Shown here one piece after another: positions 25,325 through 33,236 of a DNA stretch of 64,000 nucleotides (within the stretch, counting starts at the first letter, position 1; each line of letters opens with the position of its first letter). The notes under the pieces are model-generated. The model was given only the letters and a program-made list of their open reading frames with translations, had not been told where the DNA came from and did no database searches. The position numbers were made by a program, and so were the translations under genes. The stretch comes from JAJCYK01 sp965212195 (GTDB lineage Bacteria > Bacteroidota > Bacteroidia > Cytophagales > Cyclobacteriaceae). Location of the stretch: NCBI GenBank assembly GCA_965212195.1, contig CBDBUW010000015.1, positions 1 through 64,000 on the forward strand, in the 5' to 3' direction.

Positions 25325-27673
25325 ATGGATACCAAAAAAATAAAATTGCCTCACGGCATCCCCGGACATAATCTGGGACAGATTGAGCGGGAAGTTTCCG
25401 CTGATGAGCCCCCTGCCTGGCCTGTCAATGATGAACTAAAACATGTCGGGAAAAGGGTTACCCGTACTGATGCCGAAGCTAAGGTCACAGGAGCTGCCAA
25501 ATTCACTTCCGACATTCAGCTACCTGGAATGTTGTATGGCAGAATGTTGCGTTCCGATTATCCTCATGCCAAGATAAGATCGATCGATATGAGTGCAGCT
25601 GAGAAACACCCCGGTGTTTATGCGGTCCATATCTTTAAAAATGTGGTAGGGATGGCTCAGCCTGCGGATGATGATGCTGCCGGAGAATATCCCGACATCA
25701 AATTTGCCGGTCAGCCCATAGCTGGTGTGGCAGCCCTGACCACCGATATAGCAGAAGAGGCTTTGGATCTCATCAAAGTGGATTATGAGTATCTTCCTTT
25801 TGTGGTGGATCTTGAAGAAGCTCAGAAACCGGAAGCTCCTTTGGTTTTCACCACTAATGTGGAACAGGATGATGCCGGCGGTGGAGGAGGAGGCGATGCG
25901 GGCCTCAAAACTGTGGGAAACGTACGGGGCCCTTCTACCGCCAGTTTTTATGGGGGTCCACGGGGTGATCTGGAAAAAGGATTTGAAGGAGCCGATATTA
26001 TTCTTGAGCAAACCTACCGCACTCAGGTCCAGACTCATTGCTCTCTGGAAACCCATGGTGTGGTGGTGGATTGGAAGCCTGGCAATGTAACCATTTATGC
26101 TTCCACCCAAAACACCAAGAATGTACGGGATGAATTTGCCGAGGTCTTTGATCTGCCCAAGAGCCAGGTCAGAGTGATCCAGGATTATATGGGAGGTGGA
26201 TTTGGAGCGAAACACAGCCTGGGTAATTTCGGTGTCATGGCAGGACATCTGGCCAAAAAATCAGGAAGACCCATCAAACTGATGCTGGACCGCAGGGAGG
26301 AGCACATTTCTTCCGGAAATCGGCCCAATTCAGTACATCATTTGAAGATCGGCGCCAGGAAAGACGGAAAATTGACAGCCATCCAGCAAAAAAGCTATGG
26401 GACCGCAGGTGTAGGCCTGGGAGCTGGGGTGGGCCGTATAGCTCAGATCATGTATGAATCGCCGAATTTCTCTACGGAACAATTTGATGTATTCACCCAT
26501 GCCGGACCCGGGGCTGCCTGGAGAGCACCTGGAAATGTCCAGGGTTGTTATGGCTTGGAGCAGGCCATGGATGAACTGGCAGAAAAGTTGAATTTGGATC
26601 CCATTGCGCTGCGTGATGTGACAGACACCAGCGAGATCCGAAAAGTGGAACGTCATCGGGGAGCAGAAACATTTAACTGGTCCCGCCGGAAATCACCTGG
26701 ATCAGATCAGGGGCTTATTAAAAAAGGACTGGGTGTGGCCCAGTCACACTGGCCCAGGATCGTTCACATCGATTCCACCGCAGAGGTCAGGGCTTTCCGG
26801 GATGGTGCGGTGGAAATCAGATCAGCTGTCCAGGATATAGGTACCGGAACCAAGACCATATTGTCCCAGGTAGTGGCTGAAGAGCTTGGCTTAAAACCGG
26901 AAGATATAACGGTACGCATTGGAGATACCTTGTTCCCCGACGGTCCGCCCTCAGGAGGAAGTATTGTAACCGGCTCCATAACGCCGCCTGCCCGAAATGC
27001 AGCTTATAAATTGAAGCTCCAGTTGTTTGACCAGGTGGCATCCAAATTGGAGACGGATGCTACCAAGCTCAAAGTGGGTGACGGACAGATCATGTCTACG
27101 GAGGATCCTTCTAAGAAAATTGCTTTCAAAGAAGCTCTAAAAGAGATGCGTACAGGGCAAATCAGTGCTACTGCCAGCCGGTCCGATGATTACGGAGGTT
27201 TCATGGTTGGCAATGCTATTGCCTATGGTGGTCTGGGTTCGGTTCAATTTGCTGAGGTATCTGTGGATACTGAAACCGGTTTTGTAAAAGTTGAAAAGAT
27301 CGTAGCGGTGCACAGTTGCGGCAGGCCCATTAATATCACCCAGATTGAGAACCAGATCAATGGCGGTGTGATTCAGGGGTTGGGCTATGCTTTGTATGAA
27401 GACCGGGTAATGGATAACGAGACCGGCCATCAAATGAACAGCAATTTTGACCAATACAAGATGCCATTGTCTTTCGAGATCCCGGATATTGAAATCTTAA
27501 TTGTTGAAGATTATTCCGGACGTTCATCAACCGATGCCTACGGTATTGGCGAGCCTGCCAATATAGCCACGGCAGCAGCCGTTGCCAATGCAGTGTATAA
27601 TGCCATTGGTACCCGTATTTATGAGATTCCCATCACTCCTGAAAGAGTGCTGAGAGCACTGAACAAAGTTTAA
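25325..27673 (+). CDS. Molybdenum-cofactor subunit of a PaoABC-like aldehyde oxidoreductase
   Basis: The 782-residue catalytic subunit belongs to the xanthine-dehydrogenase molybdopterin-binding family. The N-terminal domain opens with VGKRVTRTDAEAKVTGAAKF (about 41-60). Motifs that line the cofactor follow: GGGFGAKHS near 290, RAPGNVQGCYGLEQAMDELA near 400-419, and a glycine-rich SGGSIVTGS near 545. The catalytic Glu is present in GIGEPAN (Glu743). Glycine-rich GGGGGGD near 185 is an unusual insertion. The three-subunit arrangement and a [4Fe-4S] site in the FAD subunit point to the PaoABC branch, whose E. coli member oxidises aromatic aldehydes. The true substrate here is unknown. No dedicated chaperone (PaoD-like) is adjacent. 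Confidence 0.95.
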   Translation: MDTKKIKLPHGIPGHNLGQIEREVSADEPPAWPVNDELKHVGKRVTRTDAEAKVTGAAKFTSDIQLPGMLYGRMLRSDYPHAKIRSIDMSAAEKHPGVYAVHIFKNVVGMAQPADDDAAGEYPDIKFAGQPIAGVAALTTDIAEEALDLIKVDYEYLPFVVDLEEAQKPEAPLVFTTNVEQDDAGGGGGGDAGLKTVGNVRGPSTASFYGGPRGDLEKGFEGADIILEQTYRTQVQTHCSLETHGVVVDWKPGNVTIYASTQNTKNVRDEFAEVFDLPKSQVRVIQDYMGGGFGAKHSLGNFGVMAGHLAKKSGRPIKLMLDRREEHISSGNRPNSVHHLKIGARKDGKLTAIQQKSYGTAGVGLGAGVGRIAQIMYESPNFSTEQFDVFTHAGPGAAWRAPGNVQGCYGLEQAMDELAEKLNLDPIALRDVTDTSEIRKVERHRGAETFNWSRRKSPGSDQGLIKKGLGVAQSHWPRIVHIDSTAEVRAFRDGAVEIRSAVQDIGTGTKTILSQVVAEELGLKPEDITVRIGDTLFPDGPPSGGSIVTGSITPPARNAAYKLKLQLFDQVASKLETDATKLKVGDGQIMSTEDPSKKIAFKEALKEMRTGQISATASRSDDYGGFMVGNAIAYGGLGSVQFAEVSVDTETGFVKVEKIVAVHSCGRPINITQIENQINGGVIQGLGYALYEDRVMDNETGHQMNSNFDQYKMPLSFEIPDIEILIVEDYSGRSSTDAYGIGEPANIATAAAVANAVYNAIGTRIYEIPITPERVLRALNKV

Positions 27674-27683
27674 AAACTGCATC

Positions 27684-28694
27684 ATGAATAAATTTAGTTG
27701 GTATAACGCCAAATCCGTGGAGGAAGCCTTGAAGGAGGTGAATGCCACTGTTTCTCAGGCTTTATCTCCGAAATCTGTAGAAGCTCCAGCCGTATTCAAG
27801 AGTGGAGGAGTAGACCTGCTGGACTTGATGAAGGAAGGTCTGGTAAAGCCCCACAAAATCATAAACATCAGTCAAATTGAGGGACTGGATAAGATTACTT
27901 ATGATAAGAAGGACGGTCTTCGTATGGGAGCAAATGCCACCTTAGCTCAAATTGAAGCCCATCCCCAGATAAAGGAGATGTACCTGGCCCTGAATCAGGC
28001 GGTGGCCCATGCCGGAACTCCTCAGCTCAGGACCATGGCAAGTCTGGGAGGGAACCTGGCCCAGCGAACCCGTTGCTGGTATTTCAGATCCATCCACCAT
28101 GAGTGCCTGAGAAAGGGCTCCGGAACCTGCTTTGCCAGGGACGGCGAAAATGAGTTCCATGCAATCATGAAAAACGGTGCCTGTGCCAGCGTACATGCTT
28201 CATCCGTGGCCACTGCATTAATGGCATTTGATGCCAGGGTTGAGATCCAAAATTCCAAAGGTGATAAGAAGGAAGTAAACATGGTAGATTTTTTTGTGGC
28301 GCCGGGAGATGACAGTAGCCGAGAAAACATTCTTGAGGCGAACGAGCTGATTACCGCGGTGATTGTTCCGCCCACAAGCAGTAAAATACGCAGCTACTAT
28401 ACCAAACAGGGAGCCAGGGAATCATATGATTGGGCTCTAGCGGATGTGGCAGTAGTGGCGGAAATGTCAGGTACCACCTGCAAAAAGGCTTCCGTTGTTC
28501 TAGGAGCCGCCGCTCCCGTACCCTTGTTATCGAAACAAGCTGCGCAAGCCCTGGAAGGGAAAACTCTGGATGAGGCGACTGCTTCCAGTACCGCTGAAGC
28601 AGCCATGAAGGGGGCCACTCCATTAGCCAAGAATGGCTATAAGGTGCCATTATTTAAATCCATTATTAAACGTACCATTTTAGCAATCGCTTGA
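27684..28694 (+). CDS. FAD subunit of a PaoABC-like aldehyde oxidoreductase, with [4Fe-4S] site
   Basis: This 336-residue protein has the CoxM/PaoB-type FAD-binding fold: GANATLAQIEAHP near 82-94 and the flavin loop TMASLGGNLAQRTRC near 117-131. Four cysteines (131, 141, 149, 167) in the segment CWYF..HEC..GTC..GAC match in number and approximate spacing the [4Fe-4S] ligands of the E. coli PaoB (YagS) subunit, not of typical XDH. It transfers electrons between the iron-sulfur subunit and an unknown acceptor. The gene lies 10 bp after the large subunit and 2 bp before a small Cys-rich gene. Cluster presence is inferred from cysteine positions. Confidence 0.95.
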   Translation: MNKFSWYNAKSVEEALKEVNATVSQALSPKSVEAPAVFKSGGVDLLDLMKEGLVKPHKIINISQIEGLDKITYDKKDGLRMGANATLAQIEAHPQIKEMYLALNQAVAHAGTPQLRTMASLGGNLAQRTRCWYFRSIHHECLRKGSGTCFARDGENEFHAIMKNGACASVHASSVATALMAFDARVEIQNSKGDKKEVNMVDFFVAPGDDSSRENILEANELITAVIVPPTSSKIRSYYTKQGARESYDWALADVAVVAEMSGTTCKKASVVLGAAAPVPLLSKQAAQALEGKTLDEATASSTAEAAMKGATPLAKNGYKVPLFKSIIKRTILAIA

Positions 28695-28696
28695 TC

Positions 28697-28921
28697 ATGC
28701 AAAAAATAGACCCTGTCAATACAAAATTCTGTAGGTTTCTCCGGGCCAAGAACCCATACGGTACCCTGGAAGGTGGCGCCAATAAGTGGTATTTATTAGA
28801 TAACGCCAATACCATTTGCTGGTGCATCAAATCCTCGGGAGCAGCCGGTCCTGATAATGGATTAGTGGATCCCCCGCTCTGCATTCCCGGCCGGATTTGC
28901 TACGAGGCACCCAGGAAGTAA
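28697..28921 (+). CDS. Small cysteine-rich protein in the aldehyde oxidoreductase operon
   Basis: The ATG at 28697 lies 2 bp after the stop of the FAD subunit gene, giving a 74-residue protein (an in-frame TTG lies two codons earlier). It has no signal or membrane segment. Five cysteines stand out: Cys12 (TKFCRFL), a C-x-C pair (ICWCIK, about 42-44) and a C-x5-C pair near the end (LCIPGRICY). The rest is rich in Gly, Asn and Pro (LRAKNPYGTLEGG, AAGPDNGLVDPP), unlike random frame sequence. The tight spacing and coding-like composition argue that it is real and made with the enzyme. It could be a maturation or metal-binding factor; this is not shown. Confidence 0.75.
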   Translation: MQKIDPVNTKFCRFLRAKNPYGTLEGGANKWYLLDNANTICWCIKSSGAAGPDNGLVDPPLCIPGRICYEAPRK

Positions 28922-29239
28922 ACCGATTGAATGTTCATACCGGATTATGACAGCCATCCTCACCTGTCGCCGTAGGTACTATAGTGAAGGCGCTACGGAG
29001 AGGCAGGGCTTTGGCCACATGCTGATGCTGAAATCGTTCTCTACTGAGACTAATTCCAGTGGTTTTCTGAGGGGAGCCCCACCCACCCATTTTTAAGTTA
29101 ACCATTGAGAGTATCATTGGTTGAGATTAGGGGGAAAATCCTGATAATGGACTTGCTTCGACTAACTTTAGCCTCGCGAAAGTTGTTAAAGAAGACACAA
29201 AGAGCAGAAAGACCGCCGGGTACCGGACACCGCCCACCG
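28922..29239. other. Repeat-rich gap without genes
   Basis: This 318-bp gap between the convergent Pao-like operon and the OmpA-like gene contains copy D of the dispersed element and a short CCGCC/CCGTC stretch close to the OmpA stop. No terminator with a T-run was found. Confidence 0.65.
29066..29140 (+). repeat. Dispersed ~70-bp intergenic element, copy D
   Basis: TGAGGGGAGCCCCACCCACC is followed by CATTTTTAAGTTAACCATTG, then AGAGTATCATTGGTTGAGAT. It is the best match to copies B and C and has the same orientation. Confidence 0.8.
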
Positions 29240-29241
29240 TC
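29205..29241. repeat. Short CCGCC/CCGTC repeat
   Basis: GACCGCCGGGTACCGGACAC and CGCCCACCGTC match the pattern of the block at 31335-31387 (GTGCCGGGTACCGGGCACCG). It touches the stop codon of the OmpA-like gene. Confidence 0.5.
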
Positions 29242-30106
29242 ATTCCCCTCCTCCCTGGGTGGCCTCTTTCATCCCTTGCTCGATCATGCTATAGAACTCG
29301 TCTAATTTTGGAGATACCACAATACGGGTACGACGGTTCTTGGCACGGTTCTCAGCAGTTTCGTTATCGGCTAGTGGGATGTAGTAACTTCTACCGGCGG
29401 CGGTCATGCGCTTAGGGTCCACACCGTAATCATTTTGCAATACCCGCACCACGGCAGTGGCCCGTTTCACACTAAGATCCCAGTTGTCCAGTAGCACATC
29501 ATTTTTAATAGGTACATTATCGGTGTGTCCTTCTACAATAAAATCGATATCAGGTTTGTCGTTAACCACTATGGCTACCTTGCCCAATACTTCTTTGGCA
29601 CGATCGGAGACAAAATAGCTACCAGTTTTAAAAAGCAACTTATCGGAAATGGAGATATACACTACCCCTTTTTCCACATTGATCTCAATGTCCTCATCAT
29701 TGAGGTTGCCCAATGCGCCTTTCAGACTGGTCACCAAAGCCAGGGTTACAGAATCCTTTTTGTTCAAGGCATCTTGCATGGTACGGATCTGCAAATCCTT
29801 TTCCCTGATGCTTTCCAAGGAACGTTCCAGATTTTCGGCTTCCTTAGTGGAAAGCATGGAGAGGTTTCCTACATTTTCCAATAAAGCGCTATTGGTATTT
29901 TTGAGGTCCCTTACTCGATCGGAAAGAGATTCTGCCTGCGCATAAGCAGCCTTCAGGTCTCCCTGACAAGTGCTTAAGGTACTGCGGGATGATTCCAGTT
30001 TGGACTGCAACTCCAAATTTCGGGCTTCCATCTCGGCGTATTGCTTTTGGGATACGCAGGAGGAAAAAAGGACTGCGGTACAGAAAATAGTAATTATAGT
30101 TTTCAT
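29240..30106 (-). CDS. OmpA-family lipoprotein with coiled coil
   Basis: The 288-residue protein begins with a lipoprotein signal (LFSSC, Cys17). A long coiled coil (about 20-130: KQYAEMEARNLELQSKLESS and following heptads) is followed by an OmpA-type peptidoglycan-binding domain at about 145-275. That domain shows the conserved FIVEGHTDNVPI (about 187-198) and a later NRRTRIVVSP. Such lipoproteins usually tether the outer membrane to peptidoglycan. A glycine/serine-free short tail (ATQGGGE) ends it. The gene is alone between repeat-rich gaps. It is unlike classical Pal in having a long coiled spacer. Confidence 0.93.
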   Translation of the reverse strand: MKTIITIFCTAVLFSSCVSQKQYAEMEARNLELQSKLESSRSTLSTCQGDLKAAYAQAESLSDRVRDLKNTNSALLENVGNLSMLSTKEAENLERSLESIREKDLQIRTMQDALNKKDSVTLALVTSLKGALGNLNDEDIEINVEKGVVYISISDKLLFKTGSYFVSDRAKEVLGKVAIVVNDKPDIDFIVEGHTDNVPIKNDVLLDNWDLSVKRATAVVRVLQNDYGVDPKRMTAAGRSYYIPLADNETAENRAKNRRTRIVVSPKLDEFYSMIEQGMKEATQGGGE

Positions 30107-30192
30107 AGGTCTGATAGAAGATTATCAAAATTCTATATAAGAAAGTGAATTTCTGCGAGAAATGATATTGGTAATAGAAAGAGATGATTCTT

Positions 30193-30225
30193 TGCGGTTT
30201 ACGGACCACGGTGGACGGGGGACGA
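30193..30225. repeat. Short GACGG repeat
   Basis: TTTACGGACCACGGTGGACG followed by GGGGACGA matches the unit of the larger block at 18736-18826. It lies between the OmpA-like and HupE-like genes. Confidence 0.55.
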
Positions 30226-30279
30226 TGTACGAACATAATATTTGATAGTCCCAATTTCTTAAAAGAAAGAGCTACGTCG

Positions 30280-31317
30280 CTAAAAGAACCCCACCACCCT
30301 CTCTATCATCCAATAGCTAGCTATTACCCCTACTACATAAGCAGCCATGGTCTCAAATCGAAACTTGCCGATCTGTTCAAGTCCGGAGCTATTGGTAGCT
30401 TTCTTTAGAGCCAGGTATATTTTATAGAACACTATCACGGCTAACAAGAACATGATCTGTCCCAATTCCACACCGATATTGAAGAACAGTAAACTTACCG
30501 GTATTTGCGTCTGAGGCAGCCCGATATCACTGAGTACTGAGGCAAAACCAAAGCCATGCAGCAGTCCGAAGGATGAAGACACCGCAATAGGATATCGAAA
30601 CGTTAAGGACTTCCGGTTGTTGATGGCAATCTCCGTGGCCAGGAAAACTACACTAAGGGCAATCACCGCCTCTACCGGAGGAACCGGCACATTAACCACA
30701 TTCAGTGCGGCTAAGGCCAGGGTTAGGGAGTGGGCAATGGTAAATCCGGTAATGGTGATCAGCATTTTTCTGCCAATGCCGGCCACAAAGATCAAGCAAA
30801 CCAGGAACAACAAGTGGTCCCAGCCTTCCAGGATATGTTGAATACCCAATACAGTATATTCCCGGGCTACTCCCCGGCGGGTCTCTTGGTCCGGCACTAC
30901 CCATTGCATTTCGTTGGGACCTAGAAGCCGGTTATGCACTTCACCATTTAATAGCTGTACTCTTACAATAGTGGACACTGAGGGATTCATAACCGGATAT
31001 GTTATGGAAATGGCAGCGCCGTTTAGCGCTTCGCCTTGGAAGGTTTGCTTTTTGAGAAAACCATCGTTGGTACGATACAGGCTCACTTTGTCCAGTTCCT
31101 TGAAATTTTCAGGTAGGCTAATTAACGGTAAATTGAAATCCGGCACCGAGGAGGGGATTTTATATTGCAGTTCGTATACCCCGGACGAGGTCTCGGTTAT
31201 CTCTACGAATAAGGGTCGGCTTTCATGGGCCTGGGACAGGTGGGGTGTTAATAACAGGAATATACATAGAAGCAGGCCTCCCCCTAGCCCCCTCAGAGAG
31301 GGGGAAATGGCTGTCAT
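30280..31317 (-). CDS. HupE/UreJ-family membrane protein with repeat-derived signal peptide
   Basis: Using the ATG at 31317 gives 345 residues. The N-terminal half is extracytoplasmic (ESRPLFVEITETSSGVYELQYK and a beta-rich region). The C-terminal half, about 155-345, is the HupE/UreJ membrane domain, with GIQHILEGWDHLLFLV (conserved HxxxGxDH), GFTIAHSLTLALAAL, and SSFGLLHGFGFASVL. HupE/UreJ proteins are linked to nickel transport, but this larger type, often encoded with PpiC and DUF3604, has no proven role. The signal-peptide start (MTAISPSLRGLGGG) coincides with a GC-rich hairpin repeat (see 31270-31310). The frame upstream of 31317 runs through repeats and is not used. Confidence 0.85.
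   Translation of the reverse strand: MTAISPSLRGLGGGLLLCIFLLLTPHLSQAHESRPLFVEITETSSGVYELQYKIPSSVPDFNLPLISLPENFKELDKVSLYRTNDGFLKKQTFQGEALNGAAISITYPVMNPSVSTIVRVQLLNGEVHNRLLGPNEMQWVVPDQETRRGVAREYTVLGIQHILEGWDHLLFLVCLIFVAGIGRKMLITITGFTIAHSLTLALAALNVVNVPVPPVEAVIALSVVFLATEIAINNRKSLTFRYPIAVSSSFGLLHGFGFASVLSDIGLPQTQIPVSLLFFNIGVELGQIMFLLAVIVFYKIYLALKKATNSSGLEQIGKFRFETMAAYVVGVIASYWMIERVVGFF
31270..31310. repeat. GC-rich hairpin repeat inside the HupE-like signal peptide
   Basis: CCCCCTC (31288-31294) and GAGGGGG (31298-31304) form a perfect 7-bp stem, flanked by GCCTCCCCCTAG. This is the type of repeat usually found between genes, yet here it codes for residues about 5-14 of the HupE-like protein. Confidence 0.7.
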
Positions 31318-31334
31318 TAGATAAGCATGCCCAA

Positions 31335-31387
31335 TTTGTGCCGGGTACCGGGCACCGCCTACCGTCAACCGTCGACCGTTTTCCGTC
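31335..31387. repeat. CCGTC repeat between HupE-like and PpiC-like genes
   Basis: GCCGGGTACCGGGCACCGCC, TACCGTCAACCGTCGACCG and TTTTCCGTC fill the gap. It is one of the seven loci of this family. Confidence 0.65.
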
Positions 31388-32266
31388 TTATCCCTGCTCA
31401 TAAGTCACGCTAACATTATAGTCTTCGATGATATCTTGAATTACCTCGTCATTCTTTTGCCGGAGATGCCAACGCCGGGCATCGTCTTCCACTCTGGCTC
31501 TTATCTCATCCAATTTTGGATCTCTAGCGGGCTCTATCTTGGTTACCATCACCAAATGGTATCCATATTCAGAAGGGAATGGACCAATCCATTGCGCATC
31601 ACTGGGGGTGGTTTCAAAAATGGCTTCGGTCATTTGCGGCCCGAAATGGCTGGCCACATAATCCGGCTCTCGTTCCACATAATTAGTGTGATAATAAAAA
31701 CGATCTCCTCTGCTGGTGGCTTTGTCAAAGCTCACTTTGTTACTATTGAGATACCTCAGTTCGGATTGAGCTAATTTCTCTGCCTCAGCCGACCCTCTTT
31801 TGTCCAGCTCAAAAAATACATGAGTGAAGGTTGCGAAGGGTTGTACATGATAGTCCTGCTTATGTTCCTCAAAATATTGCTGGATCTGCTCCTCTGTAAG
31901 TTCTACCACGGCTTCAGTTACCCCTTCAGCAATAAATTCCACCTTCTGGATCAAACGGCGCTTAATGATATAGTCTTCACGATCCATACCCATTGCTACT
32001 GCCTCTCTGTACAGTACCTCTTCACGGATGTAGTCATCAATCATCCGTTGAAGTTCTTCCTGGGGCATCTCCTTTAATTTATCTTCGAATACCTCCGCAT
32101 TGAAGGCTTTGGAGCGGTACTGCAAATGTTTGAGTAAAACGTCCTTGTCCACCACTACTGTCTTGGAGTCCTGCTCATCGGACCCTCCCACAAATGCAAA
32201 CAAGAGGAAAAACCCCAATCCCAATAGCAAAAAGTGAACTAAAGGCTCTCTTAGTATTTTCTTCAT
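31388..32266 (-). CDS. PpiC-type peptidyl-prolyl isomerase, membrane anchored
   Basis: The ATG at 32266 is chosen because the first 19 codons of the longer frame form the 3' end of the upstream gene. The 292-residue product has an N-terminal membrane anchor (HFLLLGLGFFLLFAFV, about 10-25). A long helical SurA/PpiD-like chaperone region follows (RMIDDYIREEVLYREAVAMGMD), then a parvulin-type region at about 135-250 (FTHVFFELDK, FPSEYGYHLVMVTKIEPA), and a helical tail. Such proteins help fold exported proteins at the outer face of the inner membrane. It lies 70 bp before the HupE-like gene and 7 bp after the preceding frameshifted gene. The substrate may be a partner in the same operon. Confidence 0.88.
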   Translation of the reverse strand: MKKILREPLVHFLLLGLGFFLLFAFVGGSDEQDSKTVVVDKDVLLKHLQYRSKAFNAEVFEDKLKEMPQEELQRMIDDYIREEVLYREAVAMGMDREDYIIKRRLIQKVEFIAEGVTEAVVELTEEQIQQYFEEHKQDYHVQPFATFTHVFFELDKRGSAEAEKLAQSELRYLNSNKVSFDKATSRGDRFYYHTNYVEREPDYVASHFGPQMTEAIFETTPSDAQWIGPFPSEYGYHLVMVTKIEPARDPKLDEIRARVEDDARRWHLRQKNDEVIQDIIEDYNVSVTYEQG

Positions 32267-32273
32267 AGCACTA

Positions 32274-32925
32274 TTATTTTCGGCCAAACAAATTAATAAT
32301 ATATCCGATTGCAAAAAATACAAATCCCACTAAACTAACTGGAGGTAATCCCCCATGCCAGCCGGCAGGGTCCATCCACCCCTGGTAGCCCATAAAAAAT
32401 AAATGAGCAGCTCCCAGCAACATGGCGAACAACAAATCTGCGGGAGGTTATAAATCGAATAAAGGCCTGGTCCTCTCGCAGGTGGGTTTGAAAGCTTAAA
32501 TTATACCCCCACAATACCACAAATGAGAGCACACCGCCCAGCATACTGAGACCTGCCAAAAGTGTGAGGGTGCCATTCTCCAGAAAGAATTTTTCATAAA
32601 CCGCCGGATTGAACAACAGAAAACTTATTAGCGTATGTATCAATACCAGTAAAAATCCTGTCATCCCCAGCGCTTTTCGGGCGGTTAGCCATCCAGTAGG
32701 TACATTTACGCCAAGATTTTTAAGAGGTCCAAAACCATAGTTGAATGTTAACAGGATGAACGCCCCCAGGGCAATCCCTTTATTGATGATAAAGAAAGGA
32801 AAGTCCTTCCAGGGCACCGGACCCATAACGTGATAGCGCAATACCGCATAACCCAGGGACAGTACGCAGGTAACGGCTATAATGGATCCCGCAGAATTTT
32901 TCGCTTTGGTTGTTTGTAGAGACAT
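32274..32925 (-). pseudogene. Frameshifted multi-helix membrane protein gene (ferric-reductase-like)
   Basis: The first frame (start 32925) runs for 196 codons with about five membrane helices (IIAVTCVLSLGYAVLRYHV, GMTGFLLVLIHTLISFLL, LSMLGGVLSFVVLWGYN) up to HLREDQAFIRFITSRR. It then turns to non-membrane sequence and stops at 32335. In the adjacent frame, from about 32448, sensible membrane sequence continues: LLFAMLLGAAHLFFMGYQGW, MDPAGWHGGLPP, VGFVFFAIGYIINLFGRK, and a stop at 32274. That is 7 bp before the next start. The change is equal to one extra base. Together the two parts make a normal protein of about 216 residues. It may be a real inactivation or a sequencing error. Family unsure; the His-bearing helices resemble ferric-reductase-like proteins. 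Confidence 0.7.
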
Positions 32926-33236
32926 TTTTCCTTGAGGCCTTTAAAGAAAAATTAAATATGCAAAATCATTTACTGGCAATTAAGCAATGAGTGCGGACTT
33001 TGTTTCGATTTCGAAAAATCAAACACCTGCGGAAACCTCAAATCCTTAAGAAATAACAAACTGCAAATCCCAAAAGCTCAAAAAAATCACAAACATCAAA
33101 TTACAAGGGTTAGCACTTAGTTTGGAAATTGAGATTTGGAGTTTATTTGTTATTTGGTGCTTGTCATTTGGGATTTCATGCCCCATAAGGTAATTTTAAA
33201 ATTCCTTCAAAGGGTTTCTCATATTTTTAGACCATA
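32926..33236. other. 311-bp gap with imperfect inverted repeat
   Basis: Divergent gap between the frameshifted gene and the large repeat protein gene. It contains the CAAAT-rich inverted repeat described at 33041-33180. No coding frame is visible. Confidence 0.6.
33041..33180. repeat. CAAAT/ATTTG-rich imperfect inverted repeat
   Basis: The left half carries CAAATCC, AACAAACTGCAAATCCC and CACAAACATCAAATT. The right half carries TTTGGAAATTGAGATTTGG, TTATTTGTTATTTGG and CATTTGGGATTTC. The halves are roughly complementary, so a long weak hairpin is possible. Related stretches lie at about 12395-12460, 13215-13285 and 18880-18927. Confidence 0.55.

Noticed and set aside
25520..26248. Long minus-strand frame of 242 codons inside the large aldehyde oxidoreductase gene
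   Set aside because: It lies opposite a convincing catalytic subunit with known motifs and has random-looking sequence.
30280..31401. Extended start of the HupE-like gene upstream of 31317
   Set aside because: The extra residues come from the CCGTC repeat and give no signal peptide in a sensible position.
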